DNA from: Bacteroidales bacterium
Lineage (GTDB): Bacteria; Bacteroidota; Bacteroidia; Bacteroidales; VadinHA17
DNA length: 33,676 nucleotides
Direction: 5' to 3'
Assembly: GCA_016928075.1 (NCBI GenBank)
Contig: JAFGLJ010000039.1
Location: 1 to 33,676 of the forward strand
Shown: positions 25,116 to 33,676 of the stretch, piece after piece
How positions within the stretch are numbered: position 1 is the first letter of the stretch
How the letters are laid out: each line of letters opens with the position of its first letter
The notes under the pieces: model-generated
The model's input: only the letters and a program-made list of their open reading frames with translations
The model's database searches: none
What the model was told of the DNA's origin: nothing
Translations under genes and position numbers: made by a program

Positions 25116-28100
25116 ATGTTAAAGGATGTCAGAATGGAATTATCTCTAATTAAACCCTTTGGGACCGACAGGGAGGAGCGCAGGATTATTGGCATGTTGT
25201 CTCTTCAGTCTGTGCTTATAGGTATTTATTATGGCATCTATAATATTTTTGCCCATGCGGTATTCCTTTCCAGATTCGATGAAACAAGACTGGCAAGAGC
25301 TTATATTTTAAGCGCGCTTACCGGTATCGGATTAACATACTTGTATTCAGTCTTCAGGCCTAAACTGCGTTTTTCTTCATTTTCAGTTATAAACCTCGTA
25401 TTTGTTTTCCTCGTCACGATATTCCTCTGGCTGATCCTTGCTACCGGAGTCGAATCCTGGATGGTATATACAATCTTCATCATGCTGGGTCCGTTATTTA
25501 TACTGATAATGTTAGGGTATAACGGAACAACCAGTAACTTGTTCACCTTGAGGCAGGAAAGAAAACGGGCCGGTATTACTGATGCAGGCATTGTTCTGGG
25601 GATGATAATAAGCAGCTTCTCGGTGCCGGCCTTGCTGTCATTTAAAATGGATACACATAATATGCTCTTAATAAGTGCAGGAAGTATCCTGATAGCAATA
25701 TTAATCCAGCAGGGTATTATGAAAAGACAAGTATTGAAGATTAATGAAAAAGAATATCCAGATGAAGCCAAAATAAATCTTAAAGCCTTCAGGGATAACA
25801 GCTTTATAAGGTCTATGGGTGTTTTTATAATACTATCAGTACTGGCAGTCTTTTTTATACAATATTCATTCATGGCCGTAACAAGAATCAGGTATCCTGA
25901 AGAAATTGAAATGGCGAAGTTCCTTGGCTTCTTCGAAGGCGGCATGATGTTATTTACCCTGCTGTTTTATGCGTTTTTGTTTCCTTACCTCATTACAAAA
26001 CAGGGTCTTATAATTACCCTTGGCTTAAGCCCGGTTCTTATAGGCTTGATTACTATAGTGGCTTTAGTTACCGGTTCCACTGGCGGATTTATGACGGGAA
26101 CATCAGGCTTCCTTTTATTCTTCCTGATACTGGCCCTCAGCAGATTTTTTTCACGGGCTTTAAATCTATCTGTAGAAAAACCGGCTTTCAGGATTCTTTA
26201 TGAAGCATTGGGAGAAAAAATGGGAAAGACTGTGCAATTTGCACTTGGCGGTTCAGTGAATGAAATAGGTGCACTGATATCCGGATTGCTTCTAACGGGA
26301 TTGGGAGCACTTACTTTTTTTAAGCTGATACACTTTTCGTGGATGCTTATGATCATTATTTTATTCTGGTTGGTTACAGCAATGCGACTGTATAGAGAAT
26401 ACAGGGAATCAGTAAAGGAAACACTTCAGTCAGTAATATCAAAGAGTGAAGAGGAAAGAGAAGAGAAAACACAGGGGATATTTAATTCTGTAAGTTCATC
26501 AGGATTATTTATTGCCAATAATTATTATGACCTGATCACAAATTCTCATCTCCATGAGAATATTACCGGTAACAAACTGTTGTTACAGCAGTTAATAAAT
26601 ACGGCTCAGCACAGTCTTAATCCCGATATCCTGCCATTACTAAAATATCTGAAGTCTGGTGTTTTGGAAAACAACGGGATATCCGCAAAACTTAATTCCG
26701 CTGTAAACAATATTGAATTAATTCTTGATAATGAAGGGCTTGGCAAGAGAATTGACCTGCTGTCCACAATAGAGGAGAGTCATAACCGGAAACTGCATTT
26801 GCAGGCAATAATGTCACAGAAGATACCACCTGTGGTAACCGATCTTTTGAAGCTGATACGCGATCAAGATATTGAGATTATCCGGGAAACAATATACATA
26901 GCAGGAAAATTCCGGGTTACAGAATTATTACCTGAGATTTGTGTGTGCATGCATAATCCGCTTATAGCCAGGGATGCTTTTTCAGTTCTCAAGAGCTTCG
27001 GCGAAGAAGCATTTCCCGCAATGGCAATACATTACTACCGTTCATCAGGGAATACCATGGTGAGGCGGCTTATAATAAGACTTTTTTCAGAAGCGGGAGG
27101 CAGGAAGGCAATTGACTACCTGCTCCCAAAATTATCGTCTGTTCACAGGTTATTGAAAAAGGAAGCCGCTACAGGACTGGCCAGATGCGGATATAGGGCT
27201 GATGATGAAAACCGCAAAAAGATACACCAGGAAATAAAAGATATTATAGGGCTGATCACCTGGAACCTTTCAGCCCAGATTACACTAAAGAATAATAATG
27301 ACAGGTTGCTTTACGAGGCTATTGAAGAAGATAATCAATGGTGGGAAGAGTGTATGTTCGATATGATGGCCCTTATTTATAACAGGGAATCAATCGATCA
27401 GATTAAGGAAAACCTGAGAACAGGTACTGTTGAAAGCATGAATTTTGCACTTGAGATGCTCGATATCTTTGTTGATGAAGAAATAAAACCACAGCTGGTA
27501 GTCCTGCTTAATAATGAACCGCCAGGCAACAAAGTTAAAAACCTGTTCCAGTTTTACCCCGGCAATATCCCTGCGTATGAATCACTTGTCCAGGAGCTGG
27601 TTAACAAAGACTATAATCATATAGGTGTATGGACAAAAGTATGTGCTATAAGAAGCCTTTACGGGCTGCCCAGACCTGATGAGACAGATTTTCTGGTGGC
27701 ACTTCTATTTGGTGTACACAGGATATTAAGGGAAGAAGCCTGTAAATTCCTTCAGGAGAATTATGATGATGTATATAAAAGTTGTTCATACCGTTTACCA
27801 AACATATATAGAAAACAGCTCGATGAACTGCTTGCAGATTATATCAAAGACAATGAACTTTTATATAACAAGCTGAAGTCATTATCAAAGATATTCCCCG
27901 GAATATCCAGAAACAATCTGATTAATATGGCAGAAGATCTTATTTTGGTAAATGAAAAACAGTTATCATCACTTGACCCTGGAGCTGACTTTATGATCTG
28001 GCCTGTGGATTATGGCAGTGAAAACAATAAAGATGCCCTTTATTTTAACTGGCATACTACCGGACATAAATTAAATGCTAAGATAATTACTAACAGACCA

Positions 28101-28217
28101 GGTGAATATTATCTTCTTTATATCAGGGACATAGAACAATTTGTGTTTTATGAACCCGAAATTTTACCCCTTCTGGTAAAGTACATGGATAATATACTTG
28201 TGGAAGAAATACATTGA
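25116..28217 (+). CDS. NTT-like (ADP/ATP translocase-like) 12-TM protein fused to HEAT-like repeats
   Basis: The 1033 residues have two parts. Residues about 25-425 hold about 12 hydrophobic helices. The opening (FGTDREERRIIG ... AHAVFLSRFDETRLARAYILS) and the segment FRILYEALGEKMGKTVQFAL before the last helices resemble nucleotide transporter (NTT) and related MFS-like proteins. Residues about 430-1033 are soluble. Helical pairs around 560-720 (such as IRETIYIAGKFRVTELLPEI, ARDAFSVLKSFGEEAFPAMA and AIDYLLPKLSSVHRLLKKEA) look like HEAT repeats. NTT-HEAT fusions are known in free-living bacteria, where function is unclear; residues for nucleotide binding cannot be judged here. It starts at 25116 (or 25134) behind its own promoter, and the nSTAND gene begins 42 bp after its stop. 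The transported substrate, if any, is unknown. Confidence 0.68.
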   Translation: MLKDVRMELSLIKPFGTDREERRIIGMLSLQSVLIGIYYGIYNIFAHAVFLSRFDETRLARAYILSALTGIGLTYLYSVFRPKLRFSSFSVINLVFVFLVTIFLWLILATGVESWMVYTIFIMLGPLFILIMLGYNGTTSNLFTLRQERKRAGITDAGIVLGMIISSFSVPALLSFKMDTHNMLLISAGSILIAILIQQGIMKRQVLKINEKEYPDEAKINLKAFRDNSFIRSMGVFIILSVLAVFFIQYSFMAVTRIRYPEEIEMAKFLGFFEGGMMLFTLLFYAFLFPYLITKQGLIITLGLSPVLIGLITIVALVTGSTGGFMTGTSGFLLFFLILALSRFFSRALNLSVEKPAFRILYEALGEKMGKTVQFALGGSVNEIGALISGLLLTGLGALTFFKLIHFSWMLMIIILFWLVTAMRLYREYRESVKETLQSVISKSEEEREEKTQGIFNSVSSSGLFIANNYYDLITNSHLHENITGNKLLLQQLINTAQHSLNPDILPLLKYLKSGVLENNGISAKLNSAVNNIELILDNEGLGKRIDLLSTIEESHNRKLHLQAIMSQKIPPVVTDLLKLIRDQDIEIIRETIYIAGKFRVTELLPEICVCMHNPLIARDAFSVLKSFGEEAFPAMAIHYYRSSGNTMVRRLIIRLFSEAGGRKAIDYLLPKLSSVHRLLKKEAATGLARCGYRADDENRKKIHQEIKDIIGLITWNLSAQITLKNNNDRLLYEAIEEDNQWWEECMFDMMALIYNRESIDQIKENLRTGTVESMNFALEMLDIFVDEEIKPQLVVLLNNEPPGNKVKNLFQFYPGNIPAYESLVQELVNKDYNHIGVWTKVCAIRSLYGLPRPDETDFLVALLFGVHRILREEACKFLQENYDDVYKSCSYRLPNIYRKQLDELLADYIKDNELLYNKLKSLSKIFPGISRNNLINMAEDLILVNEKQLSSLDPGADFMIWPVDYGSENNKDALYFNWHTTGHKLNAKIITNRPGEYYLLYIRDIEQFVFYEPEILPLLVKYMDNILVEEIH

Positions 28218-28259
28218 ACTAAATATAATTAGTTATTGATATTTAAATTATTATAAAAA

Positions 28260-31200
28260 ATGCCAGAAAAAGACCGTTCAGTTAAAGTTGGGTTTAACCC
28301 GTTCCCCGGGCTCAGACCTTTTACCCCTGAGGAAAGTGATCTTTTCTTTGGTAGGGAAGGTCAGAGCGAGGAAGTCCTGAACAAGCTAAAGAAAAACAGG
28401 TTTGTTACTGTTATAGGCACCTCAGGCAGTGGCAAATCATCACTTGTCTTTTGCGGTGTAATATCACGCCTGGTTAACCTGGAAAGAGAAAAAATAAGCA
28501 GGTGGAGGGTCTTAAGCATGCGGCCCGGCAATGACCCACTGGAAAACCTGGTTGCTATGCTCGCAGACAGTATCCCGGTTGAAAAGCAAAAAGCAATTGA
28601 CAGAACAATAATTGAAAATGTAATCAGGAAGGACGAAAAGGGACTTGTTAACGCGGTCAGTAAGTTGAGAATAATAAAAGGCAGTAAAACCTTACTCATT
28701 ATAGACCAGTTCGAGGAATTATTCAGGTACAAGGCTGCTAAAAAGTCAGGGTTAAGAACAGAAAAAAACAGGTACTTTATGGATCAGCTGGTGAACGCAG
28801 TGGAAGATCCGTCATCAGGCATTTCAGTAATAATGACCATGCGCTCGGATTATATTGGCGATTGCGCTCAATTTCTGGGACTGACCGAGTTAATAAACCA
28901 GAGTAATTACCTCATTCCTCATATGTCTGAGGATGATTACAGGAAAGTAATAACAGAACCGGTGAAATATGCAGGGGCTAAGATAGAGAGTGAACTTGTT
29001 GATCTTCTCATAAGTGAAATTGGGGAAAGAACCGACCAGTTGCCGGTACTGCAGCATGCTTTAATGAGAACCTGGGACAACTGGCAGTCAATAGGTATGT
29101 CCGATGAGCCTGTTTCAATAGCCAATTATAACGCTATAGGGAAGATGTCAGGAGCAATGTCAAGACACGCGGATGAAGCTTATGAAGAGCTTAATAGCAG
29201 GGAACAGGAAATTTGTGAAACACTCTTCAGGACAATTACGGAAAAGGGGCCGGATAACAAAGGGGCACGGCGACCGACAAGGATAAGCACAATTGCATCT
29301 ATTGCAAGGTGTTCAGAAAAGGAACTCATCAAGGTTATCAATACCTTCAGATCATCAGGCAGATCATTTATTACTCCCTCTGAAGGTATTAAGCTGACAA
29401 GTGATACCGTTATTGATATATCACATGAGAGCCTTATGAGAATATGGGATAGGCTGAGTGAATGGGTTGACAAGGAAGCTGAGTCGGAACAGATGTATCT
29501 TAAACTATCAGAGGCTGCTGCAATGTTCCAGGAAGGAAAAACAACTTTGTGGCGCCCACCCGACCTGCAACTGGCACTTAAATGGAGAAAAGAAAATAAG
29601 CCCACCCTCACATGGGCTGAGAGGTATAATCCCGCCTTTGAGAGGGCAATGGTATATCTGCGGACCAGTGAGAAGGAATATATTGAAGAGGAAGAAAACA
29701 GGTTAAGAGCTCAGAAAAAAAGGTTACGACGCAGCAGGGTAGCAGCAACGATTGGTGGTACCGCGGCAGTACTCTCAGTATTTCTTATGTTGTTTGCTTT
29801 TATTAAGCGAAGTGAAGCTATAAGGGGCATAAGGGTGGCGGAGGAACAGAGAAAACAGGCTACTGAACAAAAAATTATGGCACAGAGCAATGCGAAAATA
29901 GCCATAAGAAACGCAAAAGAAGCAAAGGAAAAAGAAGCTCTTGCTGAGCAAAACGCCAGTGAAGCAGAAATAACTGCCCTTGATGCACTCAGGCAGAAAG
30001 AAATAGCTATCATAAATGCACGTAAAGCTGTGGAAAGGGAAGCCCTGGCTTTAGCTGATGCCGAATCAGCAAAAATAAATGAGGTAGATGCAATGAAACG
30101 CAGGATGGTGTCTGTAGGGAAGTCTATGGCTGTTAGATCAATACAGTTGGCAGGAGAAGGCGATATCCAGGTATTACTGGCCTACCAGGCATACCTCTTC
30201 AATAAAAGGAATGAGGGTGTAAATAATGATGCCGACATATATATGGGTCTGTATAATGTTGAAAAAGAATACGACGGATTAAACTACAGTATATTTAATG
30301 GACACAGGGAAAAAGTCTATAGCCTTGCATTCCTGCCAGGGACAAAACAATTCTGTTCCACAGGTGCTGATGGAATGATTCTCCGGTGGAATATGCAGGA
30401 TAAAAAACAGGGTCCAAGTACTGTTTTTGAGGGAAATGAAATAATCGAAGTGTTGACTGTCAGCGCTGATGGAAAACTCATGGCATGCGGAAGTGACAGG
30501 GCTATAATAAGGATAATACCTACTTCGTGGCAGGATACAATGTTTGAGCTTACAGGACATTCGGACAGAATAAAATCGCTTGCTTTCACACCTGATAGTA
30601 AAAGCCTTGTATCTGCAGGTGTTGACGGACAGGTTATCCTCTGGAATATTGAGACCAGGGAACCTTCACTGCTGATATCTGCTGAAGAACCTATTAATTC
30701 AGTTGATATTTCACAATCAGGTAAATATCTTTTGGCAGCCTCCGATAATGGACTGATACATTTGTGGAATATGAATAATTCAGACAGGAATTCAATAGAT
30801 ACTGAAAAAGGTTCAATAGCGGTTGTAAGGTTCAGAGATAATACTAATTATGCAGTGGGCTACCAGAATGGACTTGTAGAATTACGCAATGTTGAGGAAG
30901 AAACAATAACTGAGGCCATACGGGCACATGCCTTAAAGATAACAGACATACGCTTTAGCGAACAGCTAAACCAGATGGCAACATGCAGTGAAGACGGGTT
31001 TGTAAAAATATGGAACTATACAGATTTTACTGAGCCACCTGTATCACTTGAAGATAATGATGGTATGGTATATGCCCTGGCTTTCAGCCCTGAGAATCAA
31101 ATACTTCTGTCGGGCAGCGAGGGGAAAGAAGAGTACAGGAATATTATTGCCAGGTCACCACATGTTGATTATATGGCCCAGAATATGTGTACGCTGTTAT

Positions 31201-31316
31201 CAAGGAATTTCACGGATGAAGAATGGTGGATATATGTAGGAAGGGATATCGACTACGAGGAAACATGCGACCCTGATGGTCTTAAAATAAGGGCACGGCA
31301 AATAAGAGGTGACTGA
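28260..31316 (+). CDS. nSTAND ATPase with transmembrane helix, coiled coil and WD40 propeller
   Basis: The N-terminal part is a novel-STAND (nSTAND1-type) NTPase: NPFPGLRPFTPEESDLFFGR at 13-32, Walker A GTSGSGKSSL at 53-62, Walker B TLLIIDQFEELF at 144-155, the MRSDYIGD motif at 194-201, QLPVLQHALMRTWDNW at 260-275, and a winged-helix-like end with ISHESLMRIWDRL near 387-399. A transmembrane helix lies at about 494-516, preceded by a basic stretch (KKRLRRSR). An Ala/Glu-rich coiled coil spans about 520-612. Six or seven WD40 repeats follow (about 678-960; blade ends near 707, 749, 792, 833, 872 and 915). The C-terminal RNFTDEEWWIYVGRDIDYEETC is the tail common in this family, given here by position 982-1003. 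STAND proteins act as ATP-driven switches that oligomerise on signal. No separate effector domain is seen; the signal is unknown. Confidence 0.88.
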   Translation: MPEKDRSVKVGFNPFPGLRPFTPEESDLFFGREGQSEEVLNKLKKNRFVTVIGTSGSGKSSLVFCGVISRLVNLEREKISRWRVLSMRPGNDPLENLVAMLADSIPVEKQKAIDRTIIENVIRKDEKGLVNAVSKLRIIKGSKTLLIIDQFEELFRYKAAKKSGLRTEKNRYFMDQLVNAVEDPSSGISVIMTMRSDYIGDCAQFLGLTELINQSNYLIPHMSEDDYRKVITEPVKYAGAKIESELVDLLISEIGERTDQLPVLQHALMRTWDNWQSIGMSDEPVSIANYNAIGKMSGAMSRHADEAYEELNSREQEICETLFRTITEKGPDNKGARRPTRISTIASIARCSEKELIKVINTFRSSGRSFITPSEGIKLTSDTVIDISHESLMRIWDRLSEWVDKEAESEQMYLKLSEAAAMFQEGKTTLWRPPDLQLALKWRKENKPTLTWAERYNPAFERAMVYLRTSEKEYIEEEENRLRAQKKRLRRSRVAATIGGTAAVLSVFLMLFAFIKRSEAIRGIRVAEEQRKQATEQKIMAQSNAKIAIRNAKEAKEKEALAEQNASEAEITALDALRQKEIAIINARKAVEREALALADAESAKINEVDAMKRRMVSVGKSMAVRSIQLAGEGDIQVLLAYQAYLFNKRNEGVNNDADIYMGLYNVEKEYDGLNYSIFNGHREKVYSLAFLPGTKQFCSTGADGMILRWNMQDKKQGPSTVFEGNEIIEVLTVSADGKLMACGSDRAIIRIIPTSWQDTMFELTGHSDRIKSLAFTPDSKSLVSAGVDGQVILWNIETREPSLLISAEEPINSVDISQSGKYLLAASDNGLIHLWNMNNSDRNSIDTEKGSIAVVRFRDNTNYAVGYQNGLVELRNVEEETITEAIRAHALKITDIRFSEQLNQMATCSEDGFVKIWNYTDFTEPPVSLEDNDGMVYALAFSPENQILLSGSEGKEEYRNIIARSPHVDYMAQNMCTLLSRNFTDEEWWIYVGRDIDYEETCDPDGLKIRARQIRGD

Positions 31317-31320
31317 TTAC

Positions 31321-31380
31321 AGATAAAAGCCACTACCGCCTGGTAGTGTATACATAAGATATAGCTGCGGTGGCTTATCT
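31321..31380. repeat. Nested inverted repeats after the nSTAND gene
   Basis: CACTACC (31331-31337) and GGTAGTG (31342-31348) form a perfect 7-bp stem with a 4-nt loop. An outer pair AGATAA-GCCAC and GTGGCTTATCT (31370-31380) encloses it with a 2-nt bulge. The two folds compete for the CAC at 31331-31333. It starts about 5 bp after the nSTAND stop codon; there is no T-tract. Probably an mRNA 3' structure or an attenuator-like element. The rest of the 31317-31523 gap holds the gpmI promoter and further inverted repeats and no gene that I can see. Confidence 0.5.
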
Positions 31381-31396
31381 GCAGATCATAATGAAA

Positions 31397-31424
31397 CTGT
31401 AGCTTCGAAAAGATAGTGCTACAG
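31397..31424. repeat. 7-bp inverted repeat upstream of gpmI
   Basis: CTGTAGC and GCTACAG are perfect inverted copies around a 14-nt loop. No T-run follows. A nearby 10-bp palindrome ATCTGCAGAT (31377-31386) adds to the dense symmetry of this gap. Confidence 0.45.
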
Positions 31425-31428
31425 ATTA

Positions 31429-31518
31429 ATTCTGTTTACATTTTATTACCTTTGCTAACTTCAATTTAAGGCCGTCAAACCTTTGTTGAAGTATTGTTGT
31501 TAGTATTATAAACAGAAT
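31429..31518. promoter_or_regulatory. Distant 10-bp inverted repeat pair flanking the gpmI promoter
   Basis: ATTCTGTTTA (31429-31438) lies just upstream of the gpmI -7 box and TAAACAGAAT (31509-31518) lies 5 bp before the gpmI ATG. They are exact inverted copies 70 bp apart, one on each side of the predicted transcription start. A paired operator is possible; function is inferred. Confidence 0.35.
31447..31454 (+). promoter_or_regulatory. Bacteroidota -7 box of gpmI
   Basis: TACCTTTG matches TAnnTTTG exactly. The predicted leader is about 60 nt, longer than for lipA or parE. No TTTG -33 box was found at 19 nt spacing. Confidence 0.45.
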
Positions 31519-31523
31519 ATATA

Positions 31524-33041
31524 ATGAACAGTAGAGTACTGCTTATGATCCTTGATGGCTGGGGAATTGGTGATGGTTCAAGATCGGATGTTATAGCCAA
31601 TGTTGCAACACCTAATATGGACAGCTTATATGAGAAATACCCATCCTCACGTTTATTGACTTCAGGGGAAAATGTGGGATTACCTGATGGCCAGATGGGC
31701 AATTCGGAGGTAGGTCATCTGAATATTGGCGCTGGCAGAATAGTATACCAGGACCTTGTAAAAATTAACAGGGCAATTGAAAGTGGTGAATTGCAGCGAA
31801 ACAAAGAGCTTGATGAAGCTTTTATGTACGCCCGTGAAAATGGAAAGCAGGTTCATTTTTTGGGGCTGCTTTCGGATGGGGGCGTACATTCACTTAATAA
31901 ACACCTCTATACCTTATGTGACATGACCCAGGATTACGGACTTGGGAGAGTGTTTGTTCATGCATTCGGTGACGGACGTGATACAGATCCTAAAAGTGGT
32001 AAAGGCTTTCTTAAAGAATTACTTGACCATATTAAAAATACTAGTGTTGAGGTGGCTTCATTTGTTGGAAGATATTATGCTATGGACAGGGATAAAAGGT
32101 GGGAAAGGATAAAACTTGCATATGATCTGCTTACAGAAGGTAAGGGGAAAAAAACCAAGGATATGGTTGCTGCCCTCCAGGAGTCATATGATGACGGCGT
32201 AACGGATGAGTTTGTTAAACCAGTGGTTCATGTGGATGAAGAAGGGAATCCTGTCGGGATTATAAAAGAAGATGATGTGGTGATTTTTATAAATTTCAGG
32301 AATGACAGGGCTCGTGAGCTGACCATCGTCCTTACCCAGAAAGATATGCCTGAGCATGGTATGAAAACCATCCCCCTTCACTATTATACCATGACTCCCT
32401 ATGATGCAGAATTTAAGGGACTTAAAGTGTTATTTCCCAAGGAGAATGTGATGAATACCCTTGGCCAGGTAGTGGCAGATGCCGGTTTTTCCCAGCTGAG
32501 AATAGCCGAAACAGAAAAATATGCCCATGTTACATTTTTCTTCTCCGGGGGCCGCGAAGAGAAGTTCAGGAATGAAAGCAGAATCCTTATCCCTTCTCCC
32601 AAAGTTGCTACCTACGATCTGAAGCCGGAAATGAGTGCTTATGAAGTAAAAGATGCTGTAATACGGGAAATAAATGAGGAAAAGCATGACTTCATATGCC
32701 TGAATTTTGCTAATGGCGACATGGTTGGTCATACAGGAGTTTATGAGTCGATCAAGAAAGCTATAGCTGCAGTTGATGCTTGTGTGGGCGAAATAGTACA
32801 GGCAGCGGTGGAACATAAATACGAGGTATTAATCATCGCTGATCACGGTAATGCAGATAATGCTGTTAATCCGGATGGAAGTCCCAATACGGCTCATTCA
32901 TTAAACCCTGTTCCATCTATACTTGTATCGGAAAGATTTAGCAGTATCAAAGAGGGAATTCTGGCTGATGTGGCACCAACAATACTCAAATTAATGGGCC
33001 TTACTGCACCGGAAGAAATGACCGGGGAACCGCTTATCTAA
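31524..33041 (+). CDS. gpmI: 2,3-bisphosphoglycerate-independent phosphoglycerate mutase GpmI
   Basis: It interconverts 3- and 2-phosphoglycerate in glycolysis/gluconeogenesis using two Mn2+ and a phospho-serine intermediate. The N-terminal metal site [14 protein letters not shown], the catalytic Ser61 in [78 protein letters not shown] and TAHSLNPVP cover both halves of the enzyme. The 505 residues match the usual length. A DUF3109 gene follows 8 bp after the stop. Confidence 0.96.
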   Translation: MNSRVLLMILDGWGIGDGSRSDVIANVATPNMDSLYEKYPSSRLLTSGENVGLPDGQMGNSEVGHLNIGAGRIVYQDLVKINRAIESGELQRNKELDEAFMYARENGKQVHFLGLLSDGGVHSLNKHLYTLCDMTQDYGLGRVFVHAFGDGRDTDPKSGKGFLKELLDHIKNTSVEVASFVGRYYAMDRDKRWERIKLAYDLLTEGKGKKTKDMVAALQESYDDGVTDEFVKPVVHVDEEGNPVGIIKEDDVVIFINFRNDRARELTIVLTQKDMPEHGMKTIPLHYYTMTPYDAEFKGLKVLFPKENVMNTLGQVVADAGFSQLRIAETEKYAHVTFFFSGGREEKFRNESRILIPSPKVATYDLKPEMSAYEVKDAVIREINEEKHDFICLNFANGDMVGHTGVYESIKKAIAAVDACVGEIVQAAVEHKYEVLIIADHGNADNAVNPDGSPNTAHSLNPVPSILVSERFSSIKEGILADVAPTILKLMGLTAPEEMTGEPLI

Positions 33042-33049
33042 CTAAATAT

Positions 33050-33622
33050 ATGCTATCGCTTGGAAGAACAATAATATCAAGCGCTGTATTCGAGGTAAAA
33101 TTTGCCTGTGATCTTGAAAAATGCCGGGGACAATGTTGTCTTTATGGTGATTCGGGAGCCCCATTGGAAGAAAAAGAAGCACATATACTTGAAAAGATAT
33201 GGCCCATTCTCAAACTGTATATGCGACCGGAAGGAATACGGGCAGTGCAATTGAAAGGAACAAGTACAATAGATTCGGACGGAGACCTGGTAACTCCACT
33301 TATAGGGAATGCAGAATGTGCATATACTCAATATGAAGGTGGTATATATTATTGTGCCATTGAAAAGGCATGGATGGATAAAAAAATATCTTTCAGGAAA
33401 CCTATCTCATGCCATATGTTCCCGATCAGGGTAAAGAAATATGAAGAATTTGACGCTGTAAATTACGAGGAACTTAAAATTTGCCGCCCCGCATTGCGAA
33501 GAGGTGAAGCCGAAAACATACCATTATACCGCTTCCTGGAAGAACCGTTAATAAGAGTATATGGGAAGAAATGGTATGATGAACTCGTTATGGCTGCTGA
33601 TGAAATAGCTAAGAATAAATAA
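33050..33622 (+). CDS. DUF3109 cysteine-cluster protein
   Basis: The 190 residues contain the Cys pattern of DUF3109/YkgJ-like proteins: ACDLEKCRGQCC near residues 19-30, ECAYTQYE near 84-91, YYCAIEKAW near 97-105, PISCHMFPIRV near 117-127 and ICRPAL near 144-149. These cysteines suggest metal (zinc or iron-sulfur) binding, but no function is established that I know of. Co-transcription with gpmI (8 bp apart) is likely. After the stop (33623-33676) I see no terminator before the window ends. Confidence 0.85.
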   Translation: MLSLGRTIISSAVFEVKFACDLEKCRGQCCLYGDSGAPLEEKEAHILEKIWPILKLYMRPEGIRAVQLKGTSTIDSDGDLVTPLIGNAECAYTQYEGGIYYCAIEKAWMDKKISFRKPISCHMFPIRVKKYEEFDAVNYEELKICRPALRRGEAENIPLYRFLEEPLIRVYGKKWYDELVMAADEIAKNK

Positions 33623-33676
33623 AACCGGCGGCTTGATTTAAGCTCTACATTTATTAACTTTAATTCATATAATCAA

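Noticed and set aside
25116..31316. Known antiphage (Avs-type) STAND system
   Set aside because: No effector domain or phage-protein sensor repeat region was recognised, and the neighbours are housekeeping genes rather than a defence island.

Overview
The window looks like a chromosomal housekeeping segment of a Bacteroidota bacterium, most likely class Bacteroidia (the order cannot be fixed by eye). Several things point there. The first gene ends in the M56-peptidase / CarboxypepD-regulatory-like / TonB-C layout typical of the phylum. There is a secreted helix-hairpin-helix beta-barrel protein and a DUF3109 cysteine-cluster protein. Start codons are preceded by A-rich leaders rather than clear Shine-Dalgarno sequences. 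Several promoters fit the Bacteroidota -7 consensus TAnnTTTG, one of them with a TTTG -33 box at 19 nt spacing. I saw no tRNA, rRNA, insertion sequence, prophage or CRISPR array, and no gene-free stretch longer than about 250 bases.

Layout. 1-1103 (+) is the 3' end of an M56 (BlaR1-type) sensor peptidase gene, closed by a good intrinsic terminator. 1328-6327 (-) is a probable fucose operon read C69 dipeptidase -> fucI -> fucK, with short tandem repeats on both sides of fucK. 6591-9924 (+) is lipA-lipB-recJ (lipoate synthesis plus a single-strand exonuclease). 9914-12715 (-) holds two adjacent secreted beta-barrel genes that converge on recJ with an 11-bp overlap. 12880-13386 (-) is purE, divergent from a long (+) operon at 13476-19711: hpt, adk, obg, a PAP2 phosphatase, lplA, a plsC-type acyltransferase and a membrane-embedded MutS homologue. 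19893-24971 (+) is parE-parC-aroK. 25116-31316 (+) is a two-gene unit: a 12-TM NTT-like (ADP/ATP translocase-like) protein fused to HEAT-like repeats, then an nSTAND ATPase with a transmembrane helix, coiled coil and WD40 propeller. 31524-33622 (+) is gpmI plus a DUF3109 protein.

Working together. FucI and FucK carry out the first two intracellular steps of L-fucose breakdown; the aldolase and permease are not in the window. LipA/LipB (de novo) and LplA (salvage) give two lipoylation routes. Hpt, Adk and PurE are purine metabolism. ParE/ParC form topoisomerase IV. The most interesting part is 25116-31316, where a transporter-like/HEAT protein is paired with a membrane-bound STAND/WD40 ATPase. 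This could be a membrane signalling or stress/conflict module, but that function is inference. Second most interesting are the MutS-type ATPase with four predicted membrane helices and the multi-register repeat hairpin directly in front of fucK.
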